From positions 1 to 35,594 of the forward strand of contig CABXSF010000008.1 of the NCBI GenBank assembly GCA_902514805.1: a stretch of 35,594 bases of DNA. The letters run 5' to 3'. Source of the DNA: an uncultured Pelagibacteraceae bacterium. GTDB taxonomy: Bacteria; Pseudomonadota; Alphaproteobacteria; Pelagibacterales; Pelagibacteraceae. Positions 16,141 to 24,596 of this stretch are shown one piece after another; the stretch's first letter is position 1, and each line of letters begins with the position of its first letter. A program made the position numbers and the translations under genes. The notes beneath the pieces were generated by a model. The model saw only the letters and a program-made list of their open reading frames with translations, was not told where the DNA came from and ran no database searches.

Positions 16141-16176
16141 TAATTTCTTTATAATAAAATCCTTACAATTACACAA

Positions 16177-16884
16177 ATGTTGAACAAAATTTTTGAAATA
16201 CTAAAAATGATTTCACTTTCGAAATTAACGAGAATTATTGTATTCTCACTTTTCGTTATTTTTCTTACACTTGGTCTATTTGAGTCTTTATTGTTATCAC
16301 CAGAAGATTATATCCAAAGTGATGCAGTGAGAATTATGTATGTTCATGTTCCGGCAGCATGGATTTCTTTAGGAATATTTTCATTCATAGCTTTTCTATC
16401 ATTAAGTATTTTCATTTTTAAAAATAAAAATTTTGCAATCATTGCCAAAAGTTTTGCACCATCGGGTTTGGTTTTTAACCTCATTGCTTTAGTGACTGGA
16501 TCTATTTGGGGTAAACCAACTTGGGGAACATGGTGGGCTTGGGATCCTAGAATTACTTCAATGTTGGTGCTATTTTTGTTTTATATCCTTTATATTGCAT
16601 CGTGGAGATTATTTGAAAATGATAAAGCCGCAAAAATTTCTAGTTTAGTGGCCATCGCTGGTTTTGTTAATGTGCCTATAATTAAATTTTCTGTAGATTG
16701 GTGGGCGAGTCTTCATCAACCGTCTTCAGTCAAAATCCTTTCGGAAACTACAATTCATTCATCGATGTTGACACCATTATTGCTGATGACTGCGGCATTT
16801 GCACTATTCTCAATATTAATTTTTTTAATGAAATATAATATAGAATTGATAAAGATTAAGACTAAAGGATTAGATAGATTGTGA
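16177..16884 (+). CDS. ccmC: Heme exporter / cytochrome c maturation protein CcmC
   Basis: This 235-residue membrane protein has six expected TM segments. CcmC handles haem in the inner membrane and helps attach it to CcmE. The tryptophan-rich haem-handling motif is present as WGKPTWGTWWAWDPRITS, and the flanking His residues are in MYVHVPAAWIS and ASLHQPSSVK, as in the family. An extra 20-25 residues at the N-terminus precede the first TM. It is the first gene of a ccmC-D-E-F-G-H run; ccmA and ccmB are not next to it here. The stop overlaps the ccmD start by 4 bp. Confidence 0.95.
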   Translation: MLNKIFEILKMISLSKLTRIIVFSLFVIFLTLGLFESLLLSPEDYIQSDAVRIMYVHVPAAWISLGIFSFIAFLSLSIFIFKNKNFAIIAKSFAPSGLVFNLIALVTGSIWGKPTWGTWWAWDPRITSMLVLFLFYILYIASWRLFENDKAAKISSLVAIAGFVNVPIIKFSVDWWASLHQPSSVKILSETTIHSSMLTPLLLMTAAFALFSILIFLMKYNIELIKIKTKGLDRL

Positions 16885-17111
16885 TTAACTTATTAATAAT
16901 GAATGGTTACGGATTGTTTGTGTGGTCGGCGTTTACATTTACGCTAATCAATTTCTTTGCATTATACATAATAATCAATCGACAATTAATAAAAGAAAAC
17001 AAAAAATTTGAATTAAAATTTAATCATTTAGAAAAAATTAAATACACAGAGGCATACAAACAAAGAACTAACCAGGTATTAGTTTCAAGTAACGCTGCAC
17101 AAAAAATCTAA
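16881..17111 (+). CDS. ccmD: Heme exporter protein CcmD
   Basis: This 76-residue protein has a single N-terminal TM segment (MNGYGLFVWSAFTFTLINFF) followed by a charged, Lys-rich cytoplasmic tail, the standard layout of CcmD. CcmD is a small subunit that helps release holo-CcmE from the CcmABC complex. The GTG at 16881 overlaps the ccmC stop; an in-frame ATG at 16899 gives MNGYG at the N-terminus, closer to the usual CcmD start, so the true start may be 16899. The tail is longer than in enterobacterial CcmD. Position between ccmC and ccmE strongly supports the call. Confidence 0.8.
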   Translation: MINLLIMNGYGLFVWSAFTFTLINFFALYIIINRQLIKENKKFELKFNHLEKIKYTEAYKQRTNQVLVSSNAAQKI

Positions 17112-17120
17112 TTTAAATTA

Positions 17121-17537
17121 ATGTACAGCAAAAAAGTTAAGTTTAGATTTTTATTCATTTTCGTATTTTTAACATTAATAGTACTTACAACCTTTACAGT
17201 TCTAAAGGTTTTGAAAGATAATGTCGTATATTTTAAATCTCCAAGTGAGATTAATCTATTGACAGAAATTTCAAGCAAAAAAATTAGAGTCGGGGGCATG
17301 GTAAAAAAAGATTCAGTAATAATGAATAATAATAAAATTAACTTCATAATTACTGATTTTAAAAACGAGTTATATGTAACTTTTTCTGGGACAGTTCCAA
17401 ATTTGTTTGAAGAAGAAAAAGGAGTTGTTGCGGAAGGATTTCTCAATGATAAAAAATTTCTGGTAGCGGATAAAATTTTGGCTAAGCACGATGAAAATTA
17501 TATGCCACCAGAGGTTAAAAAATCTTTAGGAGAATAA
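17121..17537 (+). CDS. ccmE: Periplasmic haem chaperone CcmE
   Basis: CcmE binds haem covalently in the periplasm and passes it to CcmF. The 138-residue protein has an N-terminal membrane anchor (about residues 9-29) and a beta-barrel OB-like domain. [33 protein letters not shown] and AEGFL are conserved features. The haem-binding motif HxxxY is present in [12 protein letters not shown] (His123, Tyr127). It lies between ccmD and ccmF, 9 bp and 1 bp from its neighbours. No unusual features are seen. Confidence 0.96.
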   Translation: MYSKKVKFRFLFIFVFLTLIVLTTFTVLKVLKDNVVYFKSPSEINLLTEISSKKIRVGGMVKKDSVIMNNNKINFIITDFKNELYVTFSGTVPNLFEEEKGVVAEGFLNDKKFLVADKILAKHDENYMPPEVKKSLGE

Positions 17538-17538
17538 A

Positions 17539-19425
17539 TTGATTATTTCACAATTAGGATATTATTCATTAATTTTTGGCTTGTTGACATCAATATTTAT
17601 TTTTTTTAATTCCTCAATTCAATTAAAAAAAAACAACCCAATTATTTCTGATAAAATAACTGGCTTAATTGGTTTTCAGTTTTTTTTTGTTTTTATCTCT
17701 TTTATTTCTTTAGTTTATTCTTTTGTAATTTCAGATTTTAGCAACGAGACAGTCTATAACAACTCTCACACGACAAAACCTCTGTTTTATAAAGTTACAG
17801 GGACCTGGGGAAATCATGAAGGTAGTTTACTTTTATGGTTATTGGTTCTAAGTGGAGTGTTGTTAGGATTCATTTTTAAATCTAAAAATGAACCAAGTAA
17901 TTACAGACTATTAACTACATTATTGCACCAAATTATTGTAATCGGTTTTTTTGTCTTTGTTTTAAAAACATCAAATCCTTTTAATGAAATTTTTCCAGTT
18001 CAAACAGAAGGGCTTGGACTTAATCCTATATTACAAGATCCAGCATTAGGTATTCATCCTCCAATTTTATATTTAGGTTATGTTGGAACATCGATAATTT
18101 TTTCAGCTGCATTAGCTTCAATGATTTCAAATTATTTAAACAAAAGCTGGGCTAAAAATATAAAGTTTTGGATTTTATTTTCTTGGATATTCCTAACAGG
18201 CGGAATTTTATTAGGTTCGATTTGGGCATATTATGAACTTGGATGGGGTGGTTTTTGGTTTTGGGACCCAGTTGAAAACGTATCTTTAATGCCATGGTTA
18301 AGTTTAACTGCATTGCTTCACTGCATTGTGACTTTAGAAAAAAGAGAGCTTTTTAAAAAATGGACAATTGTTTTATGTATAATTACTTTTGCACTAAGTA
18401 TGGTTGGAACTTTCTTGGTAAGATCTGGAATTTTAAATTCTGTTCATACTTTCGCGAATGATCCATCTAGAGGAATTTACATATTAACATTTTTGTTAGT
18501 TTTAGTTTTATTATCATTTGTAATATTTATAATTTATGAAAATAAAAACTTTACTCAAGAGAGTGAAATTTTTACATTAAGCAAAGAAACTGCAGTTCTA
18601 ATTAATAATTGGTTTATATTGTATTTCTTAAGTGTTGTTTTAATTGGTACGATTTACCCAATATTTCTTGACGTAATATTAGATGAGCAAATTTCGGTGG
18701 GGCCACCTTTTTACAATATGCTCATTTTACCTTTCCTAATTCCATTCGTTCTTTTTATGTCTATTGGCCCTAGCATGAAATGGATTAAAACAAACTTTGA
18801 GATTGGAGCAAAAAGTTTTCTTGTAATCATATTTACACTGATTTTATCTTTCTTTACTGTTTATTTTATCGGAGAAAAAAATATATTCATTCTTTTATTG
18901 TTTATCGGGTTTTTTTATTTGCTTCTCAAAAGTTTAGATCAATTAAGAGAGAAAACAAAAAATTTTGCACAAATATTTTCACATACTGGATTTTCATTAC
19001 TTTTAATATCAATATTATTAAATAGTTTTTCATCAAAAGAGATAATTAAGAATATTCAGGTTGGGGAGAGTTTTACTCTAAAAAATGAAAAGATAATTTT
19101 TAAAAAAATCGCAATAGAAAAAGAAAAAAATTATGAGTCAATTGTTGGTCTTTTTGAAATACTTGATGACAAAAATAGAATTATTTATCTTCAACCTGAG
19201 ATACGAATTTATAATGAACCAGAAATAGCTACTAGTGAAGCATCAATAAAAACAACATTATTTAAAGACAGATTTATTACAATTAACATAATTAAAGATC
19301 AAAATTTTTTTAACGTAAGATATCAACATAAGCCTTTTATGATTTGGATCTGGATTTCAACTTTAATAATTATGCTGGGAGGGATGTTTGCAATTTTTAG
19401 AAAAAATAAAGAAGTCAATATTTAG
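17539..19425 (+). CDS. ccmF: Cytochrome c haem lyase subunit CcmF
   Basis: This 628-residue multi-pass membrane protein attaches haem to apocytochrome c with CcmH. It starts with TTG at 17539, preceded by a good AGGAG (17527-17531 region) that supports this start. Motifs include GTWGNHEGSLLLWLL, then PALGIHPPILYLGYVG, the haem-handling WAYYELGWGGFWFWDPVEN and VSLMPWLSLTALLHC, followed by VGTFLVRSGILNSVHTFA; all the key His and Trp residues are in place. Its 3' end overlaps the ccmG start by 38 bp. Length is close to the normal 630-660. Confidence 0.97.
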   Translation: MIISQLGYYSLIFGLLTSIFIFFNSSIQLKKNNPIISDKITGLIGFQFFFVFISFISLVYSFVISDFSNETVYNNSHTTKPLFYKVTGTWGNHEGSLLLWLLVLSGVLLGFIFKSKNEPSNYRLLTTLLHQIIVIGFFVFVLKTSNPFNEIFPVQTEGLGLNPILQDPALGIHPPILYLGYVGTSIIFSAALASMISNYLNKSWAKNIKFWILFSWIFLTGGILLGSIWAYYELGWGGFWFWDPVENVSLMPWLSLTALLHCIVTLEKRELFKKWTIVLCIITFALSMVGTFLVRSGILNSVHTFANDPSRGIYILTFLLVLVLLSFVIFIIYENKNFTQESEIFTLSKETAVLINNWFILYFLSVVLIGTIYPIFLDVILDEQISVGPPFYNMLILPFLIPFVLFMSIGPSMKWIKTNFEIGAKSFLVIIFTLILSFFTVYFIGEKNIFILLLFIGFFYLLLKSLDQLREKTKNFAQIFSHTGFSLLLISILLNSFSSKEIIKNIQVGESFTLKNEKIIFKKIAIEKEKNYESIVGLFEILDDKNRIIYLQPEIRIYNEPEIATSEASIKTTLFKDRFITINIIKDQNFFNVRYQHKPFMIWIWISTLIIMLGGMFAIFRKNKEVNI

Positions 19426-19930
19426 TTTAATTATATTAATTCTTTTAATAATATCATTTTTTGTTTTTAAATTTGCTCTTCAAAAAGAAAAAATTTACAC
19501 CCCAAAGATGACTGATAACCAAATTTTTACTGATTTTGAGGTTGTAGAATTTGTTGAGGAAAAGCAAATAAATTTAAACAAAGTGCTTACAGGAAAAAAT
19601 TTTTATCTGATTAACATTTGGTCTTCATGGTGCGAACCCTGTAAAGATGAAAGTGACAAACTTTTACAATTGAAAAATGATACTTCAGTTATGATGATTG
19701 GAATAAATTATAAAGATAAAAAAAAAAATGCCTTAAACTTTTTAAAATTATACGGAGATCCATTTGAACAAATTTTTGTTGATAAACAAGGATTGATAGC
19801 AATTAATTTTGGTGCTTACGGAGTTCCAGAAACATTTTTAATTAATAATGATAATAAAGTGTTGAAAAAATATATTGGTCCATTAAATGACGAGGATGTT
19901 TATGAAATCAAAAAAATTACTAAAAATTAA
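19388..19930 (+). CDS. ccmG: Thiol:disulfide interchange protein CcmG/DsbE
   Basis: This 180-residue membrane-anchored thioredoxin-like protein has an N-terminal TM (residues 10-30) and the active site WSSWCEPCKDE (Cys82, Cys85), with the family cis-Pro in GAYGVPETFL. CcmG reduces the apocytochrome CxxCH thiols, passing electrons from CcdA/DsbD via CcmH. The TTG start at 19388 lies inside ccmF and has a strong GGGAGGG at 19377-19383 with 4-5 nt spacing, which fixes it despite the 38-bp overlap. Translation is likely coupled to ccmF. Confidence 0.94.
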   Translation: MQFLEKIKKSIFSLIILILLIISFFVFKFALQKEKIYTPKMTDNQIFTDFEVVEFVEEKQINLNKVLTGKNFYLINIWSSWCEPCKDESDKLLQLKNDTSVMMIGINYKDKKKNALNFLKLYGDPFEQIFVDKQGLIAINFGAYGVPETFLINNDNKVLKKYIGPLNDEDVYEIKKITKN

Positions 19931-20294
19931 AATCTTAATAATTCTTATTTTAACTTGTTCAAGTTTTAAGAACACTGCCATATCATCTTCTTTTTCTGAA
20001 GAGCAAACTGTAAATATTACTAAAAATTTACGATGTTTAATTTGTCAAGGTCAAACTATTCACGAGTCTAACTCAGATTTTGCTGAAAGTATGAAAAAAT
20101 ATATTAAAAGCGAATTAGAGAATGGAAAAACCAATGATGAAGTATTTTCATCCCTCATTGAAAAATATGGTCAGTGGATAGTATATGACCCTGGTATATC
20201 CCGAAATACCCTTTTATTGTGGGCTTTGCCCTTGTTGTTATTTCTAATTGGAGGTGTCATAATAGTGAGAAAAATTTTAGAAAAATATGAATAA
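19902..20294 (+). CDS. ccmH: Cytochrome c-type biogenesis protein CcmH (CycL)
   Basis: CcmH keeps the apocytochrome haem-binding Cys pair reduced and delivers it to CcmF. I chose the ATG at 19902 (130 aa) because a GAGG (19892-19895) sits six bases upstream; the ATG at 19887 lacks one. The protein has a signal/anchor, then LRCLICQGQTIHESNSDFA with Cys45 and Cys48 (family LRCxxCQ), KYIKSELENGKTNDEVFS, YGQWIVYDP and a C-terminal TM. It overlaps ccmG by 29 bp. No ccmI-like TPR gene or fusion follows, so the CcmI part is missing or elsewhere. Confidence 0.95.
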   Translation: MKSKKLLKIKILIILILTCSSFKNTAISSSFSEEQTVNITKNLRCLICQGQTIHESNSDFAESMKKYIKSELENGKTNDEVFSSLIEKYGQWIVYDPGISRNTLLLWALPLLLFLIGGVIIVRKILEKYE

Positions 20295-20808
20295 TATAAT
20301 AGTGAAAATTTTAACAATTTTTTTAATACTTGTCGGATTGACAAAAAGCATTAATGCTGATGAACTGAAATCTTCTGATAGTCATCAATTTAATTTTTTT
20401 TCAGGAGTGTTTGACATCAACACTAGTTCTAAAAAAAGTTCAGAACTATTCGGTGTACAACATTCGAATGAAGATTTGTTTAGAGATACCTTTTTAGGAA
20501 AATTAAGTCCAATAACAGGGTTTATGATGACAGCGGATTCAGCATCATACTTTTATACTGGAGTTCAAGCGGAATATAAAATTGGTAAATTAAATTTAAC
20601 TCCAAGTTTCTCACCTGGCATATATTCTATGGGAGATGGTAAAGATTTAGGATCGCCCTTAGAATTTAAATCTGAACTTCAACTATCTGTAGATCTTCTA
20701 CCTGGCACTAAACTGGGCTATTCACACAGTCACTTATCCAACGCTGATTTTGGGGATAAAAATCCTGGGGCAGATAGTTACATGTTTAATTTCATGAAAA
20801 GTTTCTAA
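20287..20808 (+). CDS. PagL-type lipid A 3-O-deacylase (acyloxyacyl hydrolase family)
   Basis: This 173-residue protein has a signal peptide (ILTIFLILVGLTKSINA, cleavage before DE) and looks like an eight-stranded outer-membrane beta-barrel, as in PagL. The catalytic motif is visible near the C-terminus: YSHSHLSNADFGDKNPGADS, with His149 and Ser151 in place. The third catalytic residue, Glu in Pseudomonas PagL, appears as Asp163. PagL removes the 3-O acyl chain from lipid A and alters membrane permeability and immune signalling in pathogens. In a marine free-living cell it may simply remodel LPS (inference). Its start overlaps ccmH by 8 bp, though the function is unrelated. Confidence 0.82.
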   Translation: MNNIIVKILTIFLILVGLTKSINADELKSSDSHQFNFFSGVFDINTSSKKSSELFGVQHSNEDLFRDTFLGKLSPITGFMMTADSASYFYTGVQAEYKIGKLNLTPSFSPGIYSMGDGKDLGSPLEFKSELQLSVDLLPGTKLGYSHSHLSNADFGDKNPGADSYMFNFMKSF

Positions 20809-20817
20809 AATAGTCTT

Positions 20818-21969
20818 ATGAAACTTTCAAATTGTCATAACTTTGGTGATTTTAGAAAACTAGCAAAGAAAAAGCTTCCTTCACCGATATTTCACTATAT
20901 TGATGGGGCTGCAGATGACGAAATTACTTACGCGAGAAATACAAGTGCGTTTGATGATGTTGATTTAGTTCCAAATGTATTAAGGGGTGTAGAGAACGTT
21001 GATCTATCAACAACAATATTTGGAAAAAAACTTGACCTACCTTTTTATTGTTCACCAACAGCATTACAAAGACTTTTCCATTACGACGGAGAAAGAGCAG
21101 TAGGAAAGGCGGCACAAAAATTTAATACAATGTTTGGAGTTTCAGCTTTAGCTACAGTTAGTGTAGAAGAAATATCGTCTATGATAGATACTCCTAAGAT
21201 GTTTCAATTTTATTTTCACAAAGATAGAGGATTAAATACTTCATGTTTGGAAAGAGCAAAAGCTGCAAAATTTGATGTTATGGCTCTAACAGTTGACACT
21301 ATTACAGGAGGAAACCGTGAAAGAGATTTAAGAACTGGTTTTACATCTCCGCCTAAATTAACTTTATCAAGTTTATTTAGTTTTGCTACCAAGCCAATGT
21401 GGGGAATTAACTACTTAACAAAAGGTAAGTTTGAATTACCTCATCTTCAAGACTTCGTTAAGGAAGGTACAAGCACGAATTCTTCAATCGGAAATTATTT
21501 TTCTACTATGTTAGATCAATCTATGAATTGGAAAGATGCAGAAAAACTTTGTTCTCAATGGGGAGGTCACTTTGCATTAAAAGGAATTATGAGCGTAGAG
21601 GACGCAAAAAAGGCTGTTGATATTGGATGTACAGGTATAATGGTTTCGAACCATGGGGGAAGACAACTTGATGGATCTAGATCGCCTTTCGATCAACTTG
21701 CAGAAATTGTAGATGCAGTTGGAGACAAATTAGATGTTATCTGCGAGGGCGGATTTCAAAGAGGAACACATATGTTAAAGGCATTATCCCTTGGTGCTAA
21801 GGCTTGTGCAGGAGGAAGATTATATCTTTATGCTTTAGCTGCAGCTGGCCAAGCAGGTGTTGAAAGAGCTTTAGGACAATATAAAGCAGAATTACAAAGA
21901 AATATGAAATTAATGGGATGTACAAAAATTTCAGATCTCAATAGAAGCAATTTAAGATTTAGAAGATAA
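20818..21969 (+). CDS. FMN-dependent alpha-hydroxy-acid dehydrogenase/oxidase, LldD-like
   Basis: This 383-residue TIM-barrel flavoenzyme oxidises an L-2-hydroxy acid (L-lactate, glycolate or mandelate type). Evidence includes FHYIDGAADDEITY, YCSPTALQRLF, QFYFHKDRG, TVDTITGGNRERDLRTGF and the active-site His279 in SNHGGRQLDGS. The FMN-phosphate segment is altered to EGGFQRGTH (residues 310-318), where family members usually have DGGxRxGxD, so Asp and Arg positions differ from the standard pattern. It starts 9 bp after pagL and begins a run of hydroxy/keto-acid genes. Substrate specificity cannot be fixed from sequence; lactate is the first guess. Confidence 0.9.
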   Translation: MKLSNCHNFGDFRKLAKKKLPSPIFHYIDGAADDEITYARNTSAFDDVDLVPNVLRGVENVDLSTTIFGKKLDLPFYCSPTALQRLFHYDGERAVGKAAQKFNTMFGVSALATVSVEEISSMIDTPKMFQFYFHKDRGLNTSCLERAKAAKFDVMALTVDTITGGNRERDLRTGFTSPPKLTLSSLFSFATKPMWGINYLTKGKFELPHLQDFVKEGTSTNSSIGNYFSTMLDQSMNWKDAEKLCSQWGGHFALKGIMSVEDAKKAVDIGCTGIMVSNHGGRQLDGSRSPFDQLAEIVDAVGDKLDVICEGGFQRGTHMLKALSLGAKACAGGRLYLYALAAAGQAGVERALGQYKAELQRNMKLMGCTKISDLNRSNLRFRR

Positions 21970-22008
21970 AGAGTTGAATAGTTTAAAATTAATTTATAGA
22001 ATAATTTT

Positions 22009-23172
22009 ATGAAATTGGCTAGAAGCTTAGATAGATTGGGAACTGAGTCTGCATTTACTGTCCTTGCAGAGGCAAAAAAATTGGAGGCTCAAGGCAAACC
22101 CATGATCCATTTAGGATTAGGTCAACCAGATTTTAAAACTCCAAAACATGTTGTTGAAGCAGCAAAGAAAGCACTTGATGATGGACATCATGGATATGTA
22201 ATGTCAAATGGTATCCCTGAATGTCGTCAGGCAGTTACCAGATGGATAAAAAAACGTTACAATGTTGATATTGATTTTAACAGAATTCTAATCATGCCAG
22301 GTGGAAAACCTACTATGAGCTATGCTATACAATGTTTTGGTGAGCCTGGAGCAGAAATAGTACATCCTACACCTGCTTTTCCAATATATGAGTCTATGAT
22401 AAATTATACTGGTTCAACATCTGTACCTTATGATTTAACAGAAGATAAAGACTTAAAATTTAACCCAGATAAAATATTATCTTTAATTACTGACAAGACT
22501 AGATTGCTAGTCTTAATTAATCCTAACAATCCAACAGGAAGCTTTGTTGAAAAAAAAGATATTGATTTCTTAGCCGATGGTTTAAAAAAATATCCTCATG
22601 TAACAATATTAAGTGACGAAATTTATAGCAGACAAATCTTTGATAATAAAGAAATGCCATCTTTTTTTCATTATCCAGAATTAAGAGAAAGATTGATTGT
22701 TTTAGAGGGATGGAGTAAAGCTTATTCAATGACAGGTTGGAGGCTTGGTTGGAGTTTTTGGCCTCAACATTTAATCGAACACGTTAATAAATTATTAATC
22801 AATAGTGTTTCATGTGTTAATGCTGCAGCTCAGTTTGCAGGTATTGCAGCATTAGATGGACCAGATGACTCAATTAATGAAATGATGGAAAAATTTACTC
22901 AAAGAAGAGACCTGATTTATAAAGGTTTAAATGATTTACCAGGTGTCGAGTGTAGTTTACCAGGTGGAGCATTTTATGCATTTCCTAAAGTAATTGGAAC
23001 AGGTATGAACGGTGCTGAATTTGCAAGGAAGGCTATGCATGAAGCTGGAGTGGCAATAGTTCCCGGATCAGCTTTTGGCGAAACTTGCCAAAACTATGTT
23101 AGATTCAGTTTTGCTGCATCGAGAGATAATATTTCGCAAGCATTAGAAAATATCAAAAAAATGCTGAAATAG
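22009..23172 (+). CDS. Class I/II PLP-dependent aminotransferase
   Basis: This 387-residue fold-type I aminotransferase (AspC/AlaT-like subfamily) has NPNNPTG (171-177), the coenzyme Asp in LSDEIYSRQI (Asp203), the Schiff-base Lys237 in WSKAYSMTGWRLGWS, and the C-terminal carboxylate-binding Arg in NYVRFSFA. It converts an amino acid and a 2-oxo acid. Lying between the LldD-like and GlcD-like genes, it may link 2-oxo acids made from hydroxy acids to amino-acid pools (inference). The 36-residue N-terminal stretch is normal for the family. Substrate is unknown. Confidence 0.93.
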   Translation: MKLARSLDRLGTESAFTVLAEAKKLEAQGKPMIHLGLGQPDFKTPKHVVEAAKKALDDGHHGYVMSNGIPECRQAVTRWIKKRYNVDIDFNRILIMPGGKPTMSYAIQCFGEPGAEIVHPTPAFPIYESMINYTGSTSVPYDLTEDKDLKFNPDKILSLITDKTRLLVLINPNNPTGSFVEKKDIDFLADGLKKYPHVTILSDEIYSRQIFDNKEMPSFFHYPELRERLIVLEGWSKAYSMTGWRLGWSFWPQHLIEHVNKLLINSVSCVNAAAQFAGIAALDGPDDSINEMMEKFTQRRDLIYKGLNDLPGVECSLPGGAFYAFPKVIGTGMNGAEFARKAMHEAGVAIVPGSAFGETCQNYVRFSFAASRDNISQALENIKKMLK

Positions 23173-23215
23173 TTTTAATAGTATTTCCAAAGAATATTAG
23201 ATAATATTAGATCTT

Positions 23216-24589
23216 ATGAATACCATTCTTCAACAAGAATTAAAAAAAATTTTGAATGGCAGATTTTCTCAATCAGAATCTACACGCTTAAATTATTCTA
23301 GAGGAGAAGATACTTACGATCCAATTTTATCTAAAGCAGTTGTTTTCCCAGAAACGAATGAAGAGGTATCGAAAATACTAAAGCTTTGTAATGAACATAA
23401 AGTACCAGTCGTCCCTTTTGGAACAGGTACATCTCTTGAAGGAAATGTAGTTGGTAATGATAAGGGAATTACAATTTCGCTTGAAAAAATGAATAAGATT
23501 TTAAGTGTGAACACCCAAGACTTTGATTGCAGAGTTCAGGCATGTGTTACAAGAGAACAATTAAACGATTATTTAAGAGAGGACGGAGTATTTTTTCCAA
23601 TTGACCCCGGTGCAAATGCTGCAATAGGAGGTATGGCTTCAACATCAGCCTCTGGAACAATGGCAGTAAAATACGGCACTATGAAAACTGTTATAACTGG
23701 TTTAACTGTTGTTCTTCCTAATGGTGAAATAATGAATACAGGAGGAAGAACAAAAAAAACTTCTGCTGGATACAATTTAACAAATTTATTTGTGGGATCA
23801 GAAGGTACCTTAGGGGTAATTACTGAGATTCAATTAAGGTTATCCCCCATGCCGGAAAGTATAATGAGCGCTGTTTGTCACTTTCCGTCTTTAGAAGATG
23901 CAGTAAAAACTGCTCAAGAAGTTATTCAATATGGTATCCAAATTGCGAGAATTGAAATGCTAAACAAAGATCAAATGGAAATAAGTATAAACTATTCAAA
24001 ATTGGAACATGTTAAAGCGCTACCAACATTATTTTTTGAATTTCATGGTTCAGAGGCATCAAATAAAGAGTCCATCAAAACAGTAGAGGAATTATCAAAA
24101 AATAATAGTGGAAGTTCGTTCAAGTGGGCAAAAAGTTTGGAGGAAAGAAATAAACTATGGAAAGCCAGATGGGATGTATATTACTCAGTCAAAGCATTAA
24201 TAGATAATGGAAGAGTTTATTCAACAGATGTTTGTCTCCCAATTTCAAAAATAACTGAATGTGTAAAATTTGCGGAAGAAGAAGTTAAAAAATTTGGGTT
24301 AAGAGCCCCAATGGTAGGTCACTTAGGAGATGGAAATTTTCATGTTCTACTTCCTTATAATCCTAAAAAAAAAGAGACTTATGAAAATATAAGAAAATTT
24401 AGTGACCTTTTAATAGAAAAAACATTAGAACTTGAGGGAACAATCACGGGTGAGCATGGCGTAGGATTACATAAAAAAGAATATTTAAAAAAAGAACATG
24501 CTGATAATCTCCCAACGATGAAACTAATTAAAAGAACTATGGATCCAAATAATATAATGAATCCTGGTAAAATTTTTGATCTAAATTAA
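23216..24589 (+). CDS. FAD-linked D-2-hydroxy-acid dehydrogenase (GlcD / D-lactate dehydrogenase-like)
   Basis: This 457-residue flavoprotein has an N-terminal FAD_binding_4 (PCMH) domain and a C-terminal FAD-oxidase_C domain. FAD contact motifs include VPFGTGTSLEGNVVG, PGANAAIGGMASTSASGTM and FVGSEGTLGVITEIQLRL; the substrate domain has PMVGHLGDGNFHVLLPYN and TGEHGVGLHKKEYL, which carry the metal/substrate-binding His and Glu residues. It is closest in layout to D-lactate dehydrogenase (cytochrome) and GlcD. It complements the LldD-like L-specific enzyme two genes upstream, so both stereoisomers could be oxidised. Electron acceptor is probably quinone or cytochrome c. Confidence 0.92.
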   Translation: MNTILQQELKKILNGRFSQSESTRLNYSRGEDTYDPILSKAVVFPETNEEVSKILKLCNEHKVPVVPFGTGTSLEGNVVGNDKGITISLEKMNKILSVNTQDFDCRVQACVTREQLNDYLREDGVFFPIDPGANAAIGGMASTSASGTMAVKYGTMKTVITGLTVVLPNGEIMNTGGRTKKTSAGYNLTNLFVGSEGTLGVITEIQLRLSPMPESIMSAVCHFPSLEDAVKTAQEVIQYGIQIARIEMLNKDQMEISINYSKLEHVKALPTLFFEFHGSEASNKESIKTVEELSKNNSGSSFKWAKSLEERNKLWKARWDVYYSVKALIDNGRVYSTDVCLPISKITECVKFAEEEVKKFGLRAPMVGHLGDGNFHVLLPYNPKKKETYENIRKFSDLLIEKTLELEGTITGEHGVGLHKKEYLKKEHADNLPTMKLIKRTMDPNNIMNPGKIFDLN

Positions 24590-24596
24590 ATCTCTT

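Noticed and set aside
17108..17446. 112-codon minus-strand ORF
   Set aside because: It lies wholly antisense to ccmE and has no recognisable domain; it mirrors the coding strand.
23173..23215. Tandem ATATTAGA repeats before the GlcD-like gene
   Set aside because: Two short AT-rich copies in an AT-rich genome; no further structure, so chance is the simplest explanation.
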